Positions 36,786-45,368 of a DNA stretch of 64,000 bases are shown here, piece after piece. The stretch is taken from NCBI GenBank assembly GCA_023269825.1, contig JAGDWI010000001.1, positions 802,492-866,491 of the forward strand, given 5' to 3'. The notes beneath the pieces are model-generated. The model was not told the DNA's origin, ran no database searches, and saw nothing but the letters and a program-made list of their open reading frames with translations. Source of the DNA: Desulfurococcaceae archaeon (GTDB lineage: Archaea > Thermoproteota > Thermoprotei_A > Sulfolobales > Desulfurococcaceae). Numbering within the stretch: the first letter of the stretch is position 1; each line of letters begins with the position of its first letter. The position numbers and the translations under genes are program-made.

Positions 36786-37373
36786 TTGAGTAATTCTACG
36801 AGTTTAATCTTCATATATGAATTAATGGGATCAAAGCATTTATCTCGTTTACTGTGTTTTATTGCTAAGTACCACGGCGTATCAAGCATTATTCTACTAG
36901 GTGACACAGTGTCCCCTGAAATAATTCAATGGTTAAGCAGTAAGTGCAAAGTAAACATATACGGGGTTTTAGGTAGACTCGATAATGCTTCAATCGCGAA
37001 CACTCTACGAAATATCAACGGGTTAATCGAATGCAAAGCAACCAGCATTAAGAATGTTGTAATATACGGCTACGGGTTCTCAGGTTGTTCCCATAAACTA
37101 TCATCCATCAGTAAAGTAGATGTATTAGTAACTAGCATACCTGGATTAAAGTACACTTGTTGTGGATCACGCTCAGATATAGTTGATGATGTAGTTGAAG
37201 CCTTTAAACCCCGCTTAATTATTACAGGTGATTGCATGAAACCATGCTTTAAGGATAATGTTTTCTCTCCTGGAAGTATACGAAAAGGGTTTATAGGGTT
37301 AGTGGAAGTTAAAGACTTGTTTCCAACGCCTCGTTGGGTGAACATATACGATTTCATTATTAATGTCGGATAA
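36786..37373 (+). CDS. Degenerate metallophosphoesterase-like protein
   Basis: 195 residues that keep the strand order of the YfcE fold but not its chemistry. Positions seen: IILLGDTVSPE for the GD motif, YGVLGRLDNA where GNHD/GNND is expected, VDVLVTSIPG where the first catalytic His motif should be, ITGDCMKPC where GHTH is expected, then VFSPGS for NPGS. The histidine ligands of a dinuclear centre are therefore missing. Unusually Cys-rich (about 8). It may be a non-enzymatic paralogue of the phosphodiesterase at 33886. TTG start. The frame is intact, so it is not an obvious pseudogene. Confidence 0.5.
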   Translation: MSNSTSLIFIYELMGSKHLSRLLCFIAKYHGVSSIILLGDTVSPEIIQWLSSKCKVNIYGVLGRLDNASIANTLRNINGLIECKATSIKNVVIYGYGFSGCSHKLSSISKVDVLVTSIPGLKYTCCGSRSDIVDDVVEAFKPRLIITGDCMKPCFKDNVFSPGSIRKGFIGLVEVKDLFPTPRWVNIYDFIINVG

Positions 37374-37447
37374 TAGTGATCCAGTGAGCTAATCAGCGTG
37401 TAATATTTTATAAGCTAAATTTTAGGTTATTCAGTCAAGGGCTAGAC

Positions 37448-38827
37448 ATGCTCAAATCCATGCTTGAACCAAGAAGTATAGCTGTAATTGGAGCGAGCAG
37501 AACACCTGGTAAAATAGGTTACGTCATATTGAAAAACATCATAGGATACGGATACAAGGGAAAAATATACCCAATAAACCCGAATGCTGAAGAAATCATG
37601 GGGTTAAAAGCTTATCCAAGCGTTCTCAACGTACCCGGAGATGTAGATGTAGCTGTCATAGCTATACCCGCCCAGGAAGTCCCCAGAGCAATGGAAGAAT
37701 GCGGTAAAAAAGGAGTTAAAGTAGCTGTTGTTATAACATCTGGTTTCTCGGAAGTAGGCAACGTTGAACTCGAAGAGAAAATAATTAAAATTGCGCGTGA
37801 ATATGGAGTAAGAATACTTGGTCCAAACATATTTGGATACGCGTACACACCCAGCAACATAAACGCTACCTTCGGACCACTCGAAGTAGAGAAAGGAAAC
37901 ATTGCCCTGATATCTCAGAGCGGTGCATTGGGAATAGCATTAATGGGTTGGACAATAATGAATGAAATAGGTTTATCCGCTTTATTCAGTGTTGGAAACA
38001 TGGCGGATATCGATGTTGCAGAGTTATCTGAGCTACTAGCAGATGACCCTAACACGAAGGTAATAGCCATATACTTAGAAGGAATTAAACCAGGTAGAGG
38101 ACGCGAGTTCGTTGAAACAATGACTAGAGTTACAGAGAAGAAACCAGTAGTCGTAATCAAAGCCGGTAGAACCAGTAGGGGAATGAAGGCTGTAGCAAGC
38201 CACACCGGTAGCTTAGCTGGAAGCGATGCTCTATATGAAGCTGCTTTCAAACAAGCTGGAGTAATAAGAGCTTACGACGTCGAAGAAATGTTCGATATCG
38301 CGAGAGCCTTCGCTCAACAACCGCTTCCACGCGGCGAGAACACGATCATAATAACTAACGGCGGAGGAGTAGGAGTATTAGCTACTGATGCAGCTGAATT
38401 AAGCGGGGTAAAACTCGTTGAGCCAAGCCAACAATTAATGAACGCGTTCAAACAGGCTATGCCATGGTTCGGTAGCCCGAAGAACCCAGTTGATTTAACT
38501 GGTCAAGCCGTAGTAGACAACTATATTAAAGCCTTGAAGATAGCTATTGAATCCCCTGAAATAGATAACATTGTAATATTGTATTGTAGAACAGCGATAC
38601 TAGATCCCAGGGATCTCGCTAAGGCCATAGTAGAATTCTACAGTGAAAACAAAGTAAATAAGCCAACTGTGGCTTCCTTTGTTGGCGGCCAAGATACCTA
38701 TGATGCGATGAGATACCTCAACAGGAACGGCATACCTTCATATCCTTCCCCAGAGAGAGCTATTAATGCATTAAGCAAAATGCTGTGGTATAAGAGGTTC
38801 TTAGAAAAGAGAACTAGTAAAAGGTAA
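37448..38827 (+). CDS. acdA: ADP-forming acyl-CoA synthetase, alpha subunit
   Basis: 459 residues with CoA-binding domain AVIGASRTPGKIGY, RILGPNIFGY, SQSGALGIA, and the phosphohistidine loop ASHTGSLAGSD (His near 252). This is the alpha subunit of ADP-forming acetyl- or acyl-CoA synthetase, which converts acyl-CoA, ADP and Pi to acid, CoA and ATP in peptide- and sugar-fermenting archaea. It lacks the ATP-grasp beta subunit, which is not adjacent and must lie elsewhere. Promoter-like TTTATAAG sequence precedes it. Confidence 0.9.
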   Translation: MLKSMLEPRSIAVIGASRTPGKIGYVILKNIIGYGYKGKIYPINPNAEEIMGLKAYPSVLNVPGDVDVAVIAIPAQEVPRAMEECGKKGVKVAVVITSGFSEVGNVELEEKIIKIAREYGVRILGPNIFGYAYTPSNINATFGPLEVEKGNIALISQSGALGIALMGWTIMNEIGLSALFSVGNMADIDVAELSELLADDPNTKVIAIYLEGIKPGRGREFVETMTRVTEKKPVVVIKAGRTSRGMKAVASHTGSLAGSDALYEAAFKQAGVIRAYDVEEMFDIARAFAQQPLPRGENTIIITNGGGVGVLATDAAELSGVKLVEPSQQLMNAFKQAMPWFGSPKNPVDLTGQAVVDNYIKALKIAIESPEIDNIVILYCRTAILDPRDLAKAIVEFYSENKVNKPTVASFVGGQDTYDAMRYLNRNGIPSYPSPERAINALSKMLWYKRFLEKRTSKR

Positions 38828-38831
38828 TCAG

Positions 38832-39164
38832 CTAAGTTAATCTCGCACCTGGTTTAACTGGTTTTTCAGCTACTATTATAACCGGGGGATCAGTGTCGGT
38901 TGCCAAAAGCATTCCCTGACTCTCAAACCCCATTAGCTTTTTTGGTTTTAAGTTAGCAACTACCACGATGTATTTTCCAACGAAGTCCTCGGGTTTATAC
39001 CACTTAGCTAAACCTGCGATGATCTGTCGTTCCCCCAGTTCACCTAGGTCTACGGTTAACTTGATGAGTTTTTCGCTCCCCGGGATTTTCTCAGCTGATT
39101 TCACTAATCCTACCCTGAGATCCATGCGTTTAAACTCATCTATGCCAATAAACTCGTTGTTCAA
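38832..39164 (-). CDS. tRNA-binding domain protein (MetRS C-terminal/EMAP-II type)
   Basis: About 110 residues forming one OB fold: FKRMDLRVGLVKSAEKIPGS, KLTVDLGELGERQIIAGLAKW, IVVVANLKPKKLMGFESQGMLLA and KPVKPGARL. These match the tRNA-binding domain found at the C-terminus of bacterial MetRS, as stand-alone protein in archaea (MetG beta). It may assist methionyl-tRNA synthetase or bind tRNA generally. The frame opens at GTG 39171-39173, but TTG 39164 has AGGTGG at good spacing. Confidence 0.85.
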   Translation of the reverse strand: MNNEFIGIDEFKRMDLRVGLVKSAEKIPGSEKLIKLTVDLGELGERQIIAGLAKWYKPEDFVGKYIVVVANLKPKKLMGFESQGMLLATDTDPPVIIVAEKPVKPGARLT

Positions 39165-39188
39165 ATAATCCACCTAGAATTCGTTAAA

Positions 39189-39923
39189 TTAGTGTTTAGT
39201 ATAAATACTTTTACGAGCGCCACCGTTTATACCTGAATACATCATTTCTTCGAGGATTTCCAGAGGCGACTTCTCCAATATAGCTCCAATTTTCATTAAA
39301 TCTTTCTCTATTTCCTCATCCCTCTTTTCAGGCAAATTATTCTTAAGCTCTAAGAATAGTTTTTGGAGCCTGTTTTTGCCTTCAAGGAGAGCATTATTTA
39401 GTACGGTTAACAAGCTTTCCATGTCATCTATTGAAACCACTTCACATTCTCTTGTCTTAATTAATTGAGCTAAATATATTCCAGTTACAAGTTCCACGAA
39501 AATACCTTTATCTCTGCTTACATGGATTACTCCACTATGCTTAAAACCCACTCTTCTAGCAGTATTCAGTATTTTACCGGCTTTCCTAGCTGATAAAGAG
39601 TAAAAATGAATTATTGGACCATTAACAATAATCCAGATCTTTTTGAATGGTTCATACCTGTAGATAAATTTCAATTCACTGGATACTATTGGAATATGGG
39701 ATTTAAAGATTACCCCTGTTTCATCTCTCACCCACGGATACTCTGCATCCATCACTACTATTCTACCACTGCAACTACTAGTCGTATATATCTCCGCATC
39801 CCTGTTCATCAAAACGAGGAGCGGCAGGAGATCTCTGTCGAGGTACCCTATTTCAAGATCCTCCCATATTCTTTTCCAAGAAAGAAGTTTCCTTTTTCTG
39901 TACTTAGATGAATCGATAATCAT
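39189..39923 (-). CDS. tRNA(Phe) wybutosine-derivative methyltransferase Taw3 (TYW3)
   Basis: About 244 residues with TTSSCSGRIVVMD and SSLKFIYRYEP-like signature SSELKFIYRYEP near the family's SAM site, an HSGV strand and a long helical C-terminus. TYW3/Taw3 methylates the 4-demethylwyosine-derived base at G37 of tRNA-Phe. The frame opens at 39995, but a TATA-like TTTATACTGG upstream and the good context of ATG 39923 suggest a shorter protein. Divergent from dtdA. No other wyosine gene is in the window. Confidence 0.8.
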   Translation of the reverse strand: MIIDSSKYRKRKLLSWKRIWEDLEIGYLDRDLLPLLVLMNRDAEIYTTSSCSGRIVVMDAEYPWVRDETGVIFKSHIPIVSSELKFIYRYEPFKKIWIIVNGPIIHFYSLSARKAGKILNTARRVGFKHSGVIHVSRDKGIFVELVTGIYLAQLIKTRECEVVSIDDMESLLTVLNNALLEGKNRLQKLFLELKNNLPEKRDEEIEKDLMKIGAILEKSPLEILEEMMYSGINGGARKSIYTKH

Positions 39924-40009
39924 GCCTTTCAACACCGCTAAATCAACCAGTATAAACATTATTAATACACTATGGGTTAAACGTTTAGTGTGCAATAGGT
40001 GTCATATTC

Positions 40010-40840
40010 ATGTTGGGAATAGTGTACAGTGTTAAAGACCCGGCTGGCTCAGGTGTAGCTAAATACCTTCTAAGTGAACTTAAACCAGTAGAGTCCAATG
40101 TTTGCCGCGGATCTATTACGTGTTTTACAGGCGACACATTTGTTTTAGGGGGTTTTAGTGAAGACGTAATATTTTTTGATTTCCTAGATGAGAGGCTGCC
40201 TCAAAACATTGAATTCTACCTTGTTTTGTCGAGACACTCAAGTGAATCCAGAATAAAGAGTTACACTGTACACGCAACCGGTAATTTCTCGGATGAAGCA
40301 TTAGCTGGCGGTAGACCTAGAGAACTAGGCATTGCTCACCCACTGGTTGAATGGTTCCTTTTACGAGCCCTATATAAGTTATCTAGGGATTTCCCTGAAA
40401 GAAGTAATTACGAAGTAAGCTATGAAGCTACCCACCATGGACCAACGAATCTCAGTAAGCCAGTAGTATTCATTGAGATAGGTAGCAGTTTAGAAGAGTG
40501 GGTTGACAGCATGAACCACTCCGTGATCGGGGAATCGGTTAAGCTCCTAATTAACGCCTACTCGTCTCTCCCGAGTTGCCGTGTATGCATAGGCGTAGGT
40601 GGAGGACACTACCCAAGGAAACACACCGAGCTAGCTTTAAACCAAGATTACTGCTATGGTCATATTGCATCTAAACACGTACTAGACTACATTAACATGG
40701 AGACTTTGATGAAGATGAAGGAGAAAACGTGTGGAGAAGTAAATTATGTCATAGTGGAAAAGAAGGGAACTAGGCTTGAACAAAGGAAGCTGATAGAGAA
40801 TTATGCCCGTGCAAATAATTTAACGTTGAAATATATCTAA
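40010..40840 (+). CDS. dtdA: D-aminoacyl-tRNA deacylase (DtdA/GEK1)
   Basis: 276 residues: LSRHSSESRIKSYTVHATGN near 77-96, the YEATHHGPTNLSKP stretch with the conserved His pair near 143, the FIEIGSSLEEW strand, and GVGGGHYPRKHTELAL near 198. These are the zinc-dependent GEK1-type deacylase motifs. It removes D-amino acids, mainly D-Tyr, from mischarged tRNA. Its stop overlaps the end of the next minus-strand gene. Confidence 0.92.
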   Translation: MLGIVYSVKDPAGSGVAKYLLSELKPVESNVCRGSITCFTGDTFVLGGFSEDVIFFDFLDERLPQNIEFYLVLSRHSSESRIKSYTVHATGNFSDEALAGGRPRELGIAHPLVEWFLLRALYKLSRDFPERSNYEVSYEATHHGPTNLSKPVVFIEIGSSLEEWVDSMNHSVIGESVKLLINAYSSLPSCRVCIGVGGGHYPRKHTELALNQDYCYGHIASKHVLDYINMETLMKMKEKTCGEVNYVIVEKKGTRLEQRKLIENYARANNLTLKYI

Positions 40841-41883
40841 GTTAACTTAATGATTTCATCTTTGAACCATCTTTTAGTCAACTTAAACCATATTAATCTA
40901 ACTTGGAGTTCGTCTATTTCCTTCAAGGGTAATTCGATCTGTTTCCTAGTAGATTGTCCCGGTGGAAGAATTAGTTCTGAGTCCTGTATCGTAGTAATCA
41001 AGTTTCCTTTTCTAAGTAATGATACTATGAGTTTATCTGGGTTTACTTCTCCTTTATTACAGATATCTAGAGATAACTTGAAAGAATTAGATCCTTTGGA
41101 GTAATCGACTCCGCAGACTTCTAGTAATGGTTGTTTCACGTTATTTCCATAAACAGTAATACTTGAGATCAATATTGAGTTGCCTTTACTTGGATCAGAT
41201 AAATTAACTATTTCAATGTACTCTGGTTTAGTATCAGATAATACTAAGTATTCATCGAAATTATCTGGATGAGTATAAATATTTGTCTTGCATGAGCCAG
41301 CTCTTAACTCCATGTTTACTTTTCTAGTCGTGTAAGTAATAATTCTCGTTGTTAAATGAGTATTTGATTGTGTTCTAACAGGGTATCTATATGTTTTCCC
41401 GCTTTCAATTAATGTAAGTCCTGTTCCATGCTCATAAATTGTTTGAGCATCTGCATCTTCATATACAGCATCTAGTAAAATCGCTCTAACTGTGAATGAG
41501 TCTCCTCCTTCATATTTTACGAGTAAATTAATCCATTCTTTTGATAAAATATCACTTGAGTTCAATACACTTGTAACATCGTAAACGAATTTATAGATAT
41601 TTTTATTTTCACCTTCCAGCGATATCGCGTAGGTTGGTTTAAATTGACGCGTTATATTAATGTTATCTAATTTAAGCTTCCACTCTAATGGCATCCCCCT
41701 TGATTCAACTATGATCTCTAGGAGAGCATAAGATATTCTCCTATTCTTTCTGTTAAATAAATTTAAAGGTATAATGGACTTCGAGTAATGACTACCGAGA
41801 GTGTCTCTAGTAGGCTTAAATATTGATAGTATGTCCCCATTTTTCTCGAATATCGAAACTGTTTCAATACCGCCATTGAACAT
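40837..41883 (-). CDS. Beta-rich protein of unknown function, possibly extracellular
   Basis: 348 residues dominated by beta strands and Ser/Thr, with no clear signal peptide. The final 90 residues (LDICNKGEVNPDKLIVSLL...ILPPGQSTRKQIELPL) resemble a CARDB-like immunoglobulin domain. No enzyme motif is seen. Together with the preceding secreted protein on the same strand it could form a surface or adhesin-like pair. The relation is by context only. Confidence 0.55.
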   Translation of the reverse strand: MFNGGIETVSIFEKNGDILSIFKPTRDTLGSHYSKSIIPLNLFNRKNRRISYALLEIIVESRGMPLEWKLKLDNINITRQFKPTYAISLEGENKNIYKFVYDVTSVLNSSDILSKEWINLLVKYEGGDSFTVRAILLDAVYEDADAQTIYEHGTGLTLIESGKTYRYPVRTQSNTHLTTRIITYTTRKVNMELRAGSCKTNIYTHPDNFDEYLVLSDTKPEYIEIVNLSDPSKGNSILISSITVYGNNVKQPLLEVCGVDYSKGSNSFKLSLDICNKGEVNPDKLIVSLLRKGNLITTIQDSELILPPGQSTRKQIELPLKEIDELQVRLIWFKLTKRWFKDEIIKLT

Positions 41884-41936
41884 AGTTTACCCCTAAACAC
41901 TATTCAGGCAGATAGCTAATATATGCATTAATTGTC

Positions 41937-43091
41937 TTACGAGTAAACTATGCGGTTAACTATTATCTTGAAAAGCCAGTACACTAGTATAAATAAAGGT
42001 ACGAAGACAGTTATAGCTACTATTACATCACCCATAGTTTCAACTGGTAAACTTGGAGGCAACCCTTTCTCTGGATAGTCTTTTTGCTCTTTTACATCAC
42101 TTGATACTGGAGTCGACATCACAATATTCACGGATTTACAAATATCTGGTTTCACCGAGAAATAAATGACTCCATTTGTTGTATTATATGAGTTCATCTG
42201 CAAATTACTTGTAACATTACCTGATACTACGCCTAGTTGAATAAAGCATAAAGCACTTTCATTGAAAAACAATGATATATTATCCTGATTCAAGGTGATT
42301 GAGGGTTCAGTGAGCACTGCTGAATCATTAAGGGGGTAATATAGTACTATTAATGTAGCTGTTTTGTTTTCCCCGGACTCTAAGTACTTTATTTCGAATA
42401 CTTTCCTGTGAATGTTTTTAAATACGGTTGGATCATTGAATAACGTAACATATAGAATGTAGTTGAGAGAGCCTTTAATTGATTTCTCCACGCGGGAAAC
42501 AGAGAAATGAGCAGGGATATTTGTGAGGGGTTCATAGTACAAATCATATCTAGCATATTTAACTGTTACAGCATCTTCATACGAGTACACACCGACAACG
42601 TACACTAAATCGTAGTTGAATCTCACTACCCCTACGACTTCTCCGTGGAAACTTGGTTCAAGTAATACTAATGAATCGTTTATAATCGTTAACTCCAGTG
42701 GTATACGTCCCGAGTTACTTCTCGAATTGAAGTTGTTAACTAAGTAATTGACTGCTATGTGAGCACAGTTAGGCGTGATCCTGAGGTCTTCGATCTTTAT
42801 GCTCGTGTTTTCTACGGTAACACTGGCTCCAATCGGGTCAAAGAGAGCTGTTACGTAGACATCAAAGTATAGTGTTATAGATACATGATCTACTGGTGCC
42901 TCGCAACTAGCTATAGATTCATTTATATACTCCTTTACTTTATCTTCCCCAGAGATGTCGAGGAAGAGGGCGCCTCTATATATTAGTTCAACTGATTTAC
43001 TCATAACTTGTTCTCGATCACCATTTAAACTGTTTTGCGGTAAAAATCCAACCATTATTATGATGAGTAAAATAATCTTAGCGTACTTCAT
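41937..43091 (-). CDS. Secreted membrane-anchored protein of unknown function
   Basis: About 384 residues. I start at ATG 43091, which has a GGAGGA site; the frame continues to 43136. From there a signal peptide (MKYAKIILLIIIMVGFLP) opens the chain, a beta-rich Asn-rich extracellular region follows with about a dozen N-x-S/T sequons, and the C-terminus has one transmembrane segment (DVIVAITVFVPLFILVYWLF) and a short basic tail. This topology suggests a glycosylated surface protein. The function is unknown. It lies upstream of another beta-rich gene on the same strand. Confidence 0.65.
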   Translation of the reverse strand: MKYAKIILLIIIMVGFLPQNSLNGDREQVMSKSVELIYRGALFLDISGEDKVKEYINESIASCEAPVDHVSITLYFDVYVTALFDPIGASVTVENTSIKIEDLRITPNCAHIAVNYLVNNFNSRSNSGRIPLELTIINDSLVLLEPSFHGEVVGVVRFNYDLVYVVGVYSYEDAVTVKYARYDLYYEPLTNIPAHFSVSRVEKSIKGSLNYILYVTLFNDPTVFKNIHRKVFEIKYLESGENKTATLIVLYYPLNDSAVLTEPSITLNQDNISLFFNESALCFIQLGVVSGNVTSNLQMNSYNTTNGVIYFSVKPDICKSVNIVMSTPVSSDVKEQKDYPEKGLPPSLPVETMGDVIVAITVFVPLFILVYWLFKIIVNRIVYS

Positions 43092-43201
43092 TGTTCCTCC
43101 TCGCAGTTTTCCAACAATGTGAAAAGTATTTTGCATACCAAAGTATTTTTATAACTGGTATTATTATATTTTCATGTATAACATTGTTATAAGTGACCCA
43201 T

Positions 43202-43564
43202 ATGAGTGATTCACAAGACTACGTTATTAGACACACTAGTCAAATCATATACGCTACTCTACCTGGTGGTAAAAAAGCGTTCTTAAAGTACGTAGTTGAA
43301 GACAACGTAATGAAGTTGCTCCAAACTTATACTCCCGAGGAATACAGGGGTAAAGGCATAGCATCTCAACTAGTAAACTACGCAATAAAGTTAGCACAAG
43401 CTAATAACTGGCGCATCGAACCCGTTTGCAGTTACACAATAAACTACTTCATGAAAAACAGAGAGCTACGACTAATACTCACGGAGAAATACAGGGATCT
43501 AAGCGAAGAGGAGTGGCGTAGGTTACTCGAAGAAGCTCTTGCACGAGAACACAAAGGGAGATAA
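43202..43564 (+). CDS. GNAT acetyltransferase, YjdJ-like
   Basis: About 120 residues. Acetyl-CoA binding motif A is YTPEEYRGKGIASQLVNYA with the R/Q-x-x-G-x-G/A pattern at residues about 55-62; preceding strands LPGGKKAFLKYVV suit the short YjdJ/GCN5-related group, which often acts on small molecules or proteins of unknown identity. ATG 43202 is likely; GTG 43193 is the upstream alternative. The next gene (a MoaD-like protein) starts 2 nt after its stop, so they are coupled. Confidence 0.75.
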   Translation: MSDSQDYVIRHTSQIIYATLPGGKKAFLKYVVEDNVMKLLQTYTPEEYRGKGIASQLVNYAIKLAQANNWRIEPVCSYTINYFMKNRELRLILTEKYRDLSEEEWRRLLEEALAREHKGR

Positions 43565-43566
43565 TT

Positions 43567-43872
43567 CTGAAAATAAGAGTAAAGTACTTCTTTTGGTTAA
43601 CACGTAAATTCGGAGCCAACGAGGAACTAGTTGAATTACCAGATAATTCACCACTATATGCACTATTAGAGAAAATAAGTGAGAGTAAATCAGAGAACAT
43701 TAAGAAACTTATCCAGGAAATCATTCAGGGAAAATCTGAGATAATTATTCTACTGAACTCCAAAACTCCTCCCAACGGGTTGAAAACTATTCTCAGAGAC
43801 GGTGATGAAGTCGATTTAATGCCACCTGTCTCCGGTGGCAGTAATTTAAACCCCTCCAAACTATCTAATTAA
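43567..43872 (+). CDS. MoaD/ThiS-like ubiquitin-fold protein with non-standard start
   Basis: An open frame of 101 residues with no ATG, GTG or TTG at its start. Translation from CTG 43567 gives KIRVKYFFWLTRKFGANEE, NSPLYALLEKI, GKSEIIILLNSK, a GDEVDLMPPVSGG ending typical of MoaD/ThiS/SAMP and a 10-residue tail SNLNPSKLSN after the Gly-Gly. Family members are sulfur carriers for molybdopterin or thiolation; this one would need tail removal before adenylation. The CTG is preceded by GGGAGAT; ATT 43564 is the next-best start. A molybdopterin oxidoreductase lies at 56616, which is the natural consumer. Confidence 0.65.
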   Translation: MKIRVKYFFWLTRKFGANEELVELPDNSPLYALLEKISESKSENIKKLIQEIIQGKSEIIILLNSKTPPNGLKTILRDGDEVDLMPPVSGGSNLNPSKLSN

Positions 43873-43879
43873 AAATGAT

Positions 43880-43982
43880 GCCGCCGTAGCTCAGCCCGGT
43901 AGAGCGCCGGCCTTGTAAGCGCGCGAGGATATAGGCCCGCTGGGAAAGCCGGTGGACGCGGGTTCAAATCCCGCCGGCGGCT
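43880..43982 (+). tRNA. tRNA-Thr (UGU) with intron
   Basis: Cloverleaf reads: acceptor GCCGCCG, D-arm GCTC AGCCCGGTA GAGC, anticodon stem CCGGC/GCCGG, anticodon TGT at 43914-43916, variable TGGAC, T-arm GCGGG TTCAAAT CCCGC, acceptor CGGCGGC and discriminator T. A 29-nt intron (43918-43946) interrupts it between positions 37 and 38, the usual archaeal site; the junctions sit in the two 3-nt bulges TAA and AAA with CTTG pairing to TGGG. The 3' end overlaps the priL gene, on the opposite strand, by 19 bp. TATA-like AATTTAAA at 43843-43850 lies in the end of the MoaD-like gene. Confidence 0.95.
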
Positions 43983-45139
43983 TCTTCACTTTTCTCTACT
44001 TGGTCTCCACCACGCTTTTTCTTCCTCGAGAGCGTTCTTCTAATATTGTACTTGTAAACAGCTATAGGGTTCTTGCCTCCGGGGCATTGCCCAGATATGG
44101 GGCAAATATTAGAGGCTTTTAAGTTCTCGCAATTATATGGTTTATACTTCTTCCTGCCTCCTCGCATACCCAAGATGTGCTCTACTTGATATCTAGCTAT
44201 TTTCTCATTGAAATCAGGGGTTTTCCTGAAGTACTCGATAATGTCATCTACATCTAGCCCGATGTATCCGAGAAAAGCCGCTAAGTTGAATCTTTCCAGG
44301 TGACTCGGGTTTCCTCCCGTGTTTATGAGATCAACTATTTTCTTAATACATGGGGGAAACAGCTCCTCCACTACTATTTTCTCGATTGAATCCAGGCTTT
44401 CTCTCCCGGGTTCAAGCTCGAGAAATATGGATTTATTAATTAGTTTTTCTTGGTAACTAGTTATTGTTGATTTCACGCCTTCTACGAGTTCAACGAAGTC
44501 AGGGGTGCTGGGTGGTTCCGTCCTCTCTATTTGAAGCAGTATACTGTAATATATGTGTTCTTCGAGTAATCGTTTAAATGTGTTTCGATCAAGGAATACT
44601 CGGCCTCCTGTAACAACGTGATTTATTAATGCGTAAGATTGATCATGCATTAGTCTTGGAGTAACTATCATTATATACTCTTGTATCGGTAAACTAAATG
44701 GACACGTCGTAAATAATACTCTCACGCTCCGCTGCTCCGTTACGACAAGCGGGATCTTCGGGAAGTTCGATGCATCAAATTTCACCTTTAATCCCAGTTT
44801 ACTAGCTATTGCGACTAATACCTCATTCTTCTCCTCATTAAGTGCTTTAGATGCTGTTTTAGCGTATGCTAATGCTACTCTATTTGCAATTCTTTTATCA
44901 TTGATGAATTTAACGATATCAAGTATCGTGTTATACACTAGTATGCTCTCATCATGATCGCTGAATGCCTCTACAGGTACTTCGCCATTCTCAACAATAG
45001 TTTTAAAAACCTCAATGGTTTTATCTCTTAGTACACTATTACCTGGTACTAGTACACTTGGTTTCTCAATGAAGAGATTGGGGAACTCTTTTTGGGTAGC
45101 GATGAATGGGTAGTACCTATAGTTTATCCTTGCAGGCAT
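43964..45139 (-). CDS. priL: DNA primase large subunit PriL
   Basis: 391 residues. PriL N-terminal domain, then the C-terminal Fe-S region with cysteines at FPPC, YNC (337), NIC (346) and QCPGG (352), preceded by the conserved HLERFNLAAFLGYIG. Partners PriS to prime DNA replication and holds a 4Fe-4S cluster. The reading frame ends in KKKRGGDQVEKSEEAAGGI, the last codons of which lie inside the opposite-strand tRNA-Thr. PriS is not in the window. Confidence 0.9.
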   Translation of the reverse strand: MPARINYRYYPFIATQKEFPNLFIEKPSVLVPGNSVLRDKTIEVFKTIVENGEVPVEAFSDHDESILVYNTILDIVKFINDKRIANRVALAYAKTASKALNEEKNEVLVAIASKLGLKVKFDASNFPKIPLVVTEQRSVRVLFTTCPFSLPIQEYIMIVTPRLMHDQSYALINHVVTGGRVFLDRNTFKRLLEEHIYYSILLQIERTEPPSTPDFVELVEGVKSTITSYQEKLINKSIFLELEPGRESLDSIEKIVVEELFPPCIKKIVDLINTGGNPSHLERFNLAAFLGYIGLDVDDIIEYFRKTPDFNEKIARYQVEHILGMRGGRKKYKPYNCENLKASNICPISGQCPGGKNPIAVYKYNIRRTLSRKKKRGGDQVEKSEEAAGGI

Positions 45140-45243
45140 ATATTCATCCTCAACGTAGATCAGTTATATCATCTAATCAACCGAAGACGCATTTATTAAT
45201 GATTTATCCGATTACCTCCATGCTTTAAAGACGGGTTTTAGTT

Positions 45244-45326
45244 GTAAATTGTGATCAGCGCTTTGGCCCCACATCATTGGTTCAGGCGTCTTTTGAGGTC
45301 CCCTCACATCATCCTGGTTAATTTAC
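45244..45326 (-). ncRNA. Candidate C/D-box-like small RNA
   Basis: In the 229-bp gap between priL and the next gene, the minus strand has ATGATGT (45306-45312) as a near-consensus C box, CTGA as D' (45282-45285), ATGATGT as C' (45271-45277) and CTGA as D (45255-45258). Guides would be 20 and 12 nt. The unit is bracketed by a perfect 7-bp inverted repeat GTAAATT/AATTTAC (45320-45326 with 45244-45250). Both C boxes lack the final A, so the match is imperfect. Whether it is a guide RNA or some other structured RNA is open; targets were not found. Confidence 0.5.
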
Positions 45327-45368
45327 GAATTCCTCCTTTATAAGTTATTCGGCAATACTCATGGGAGA

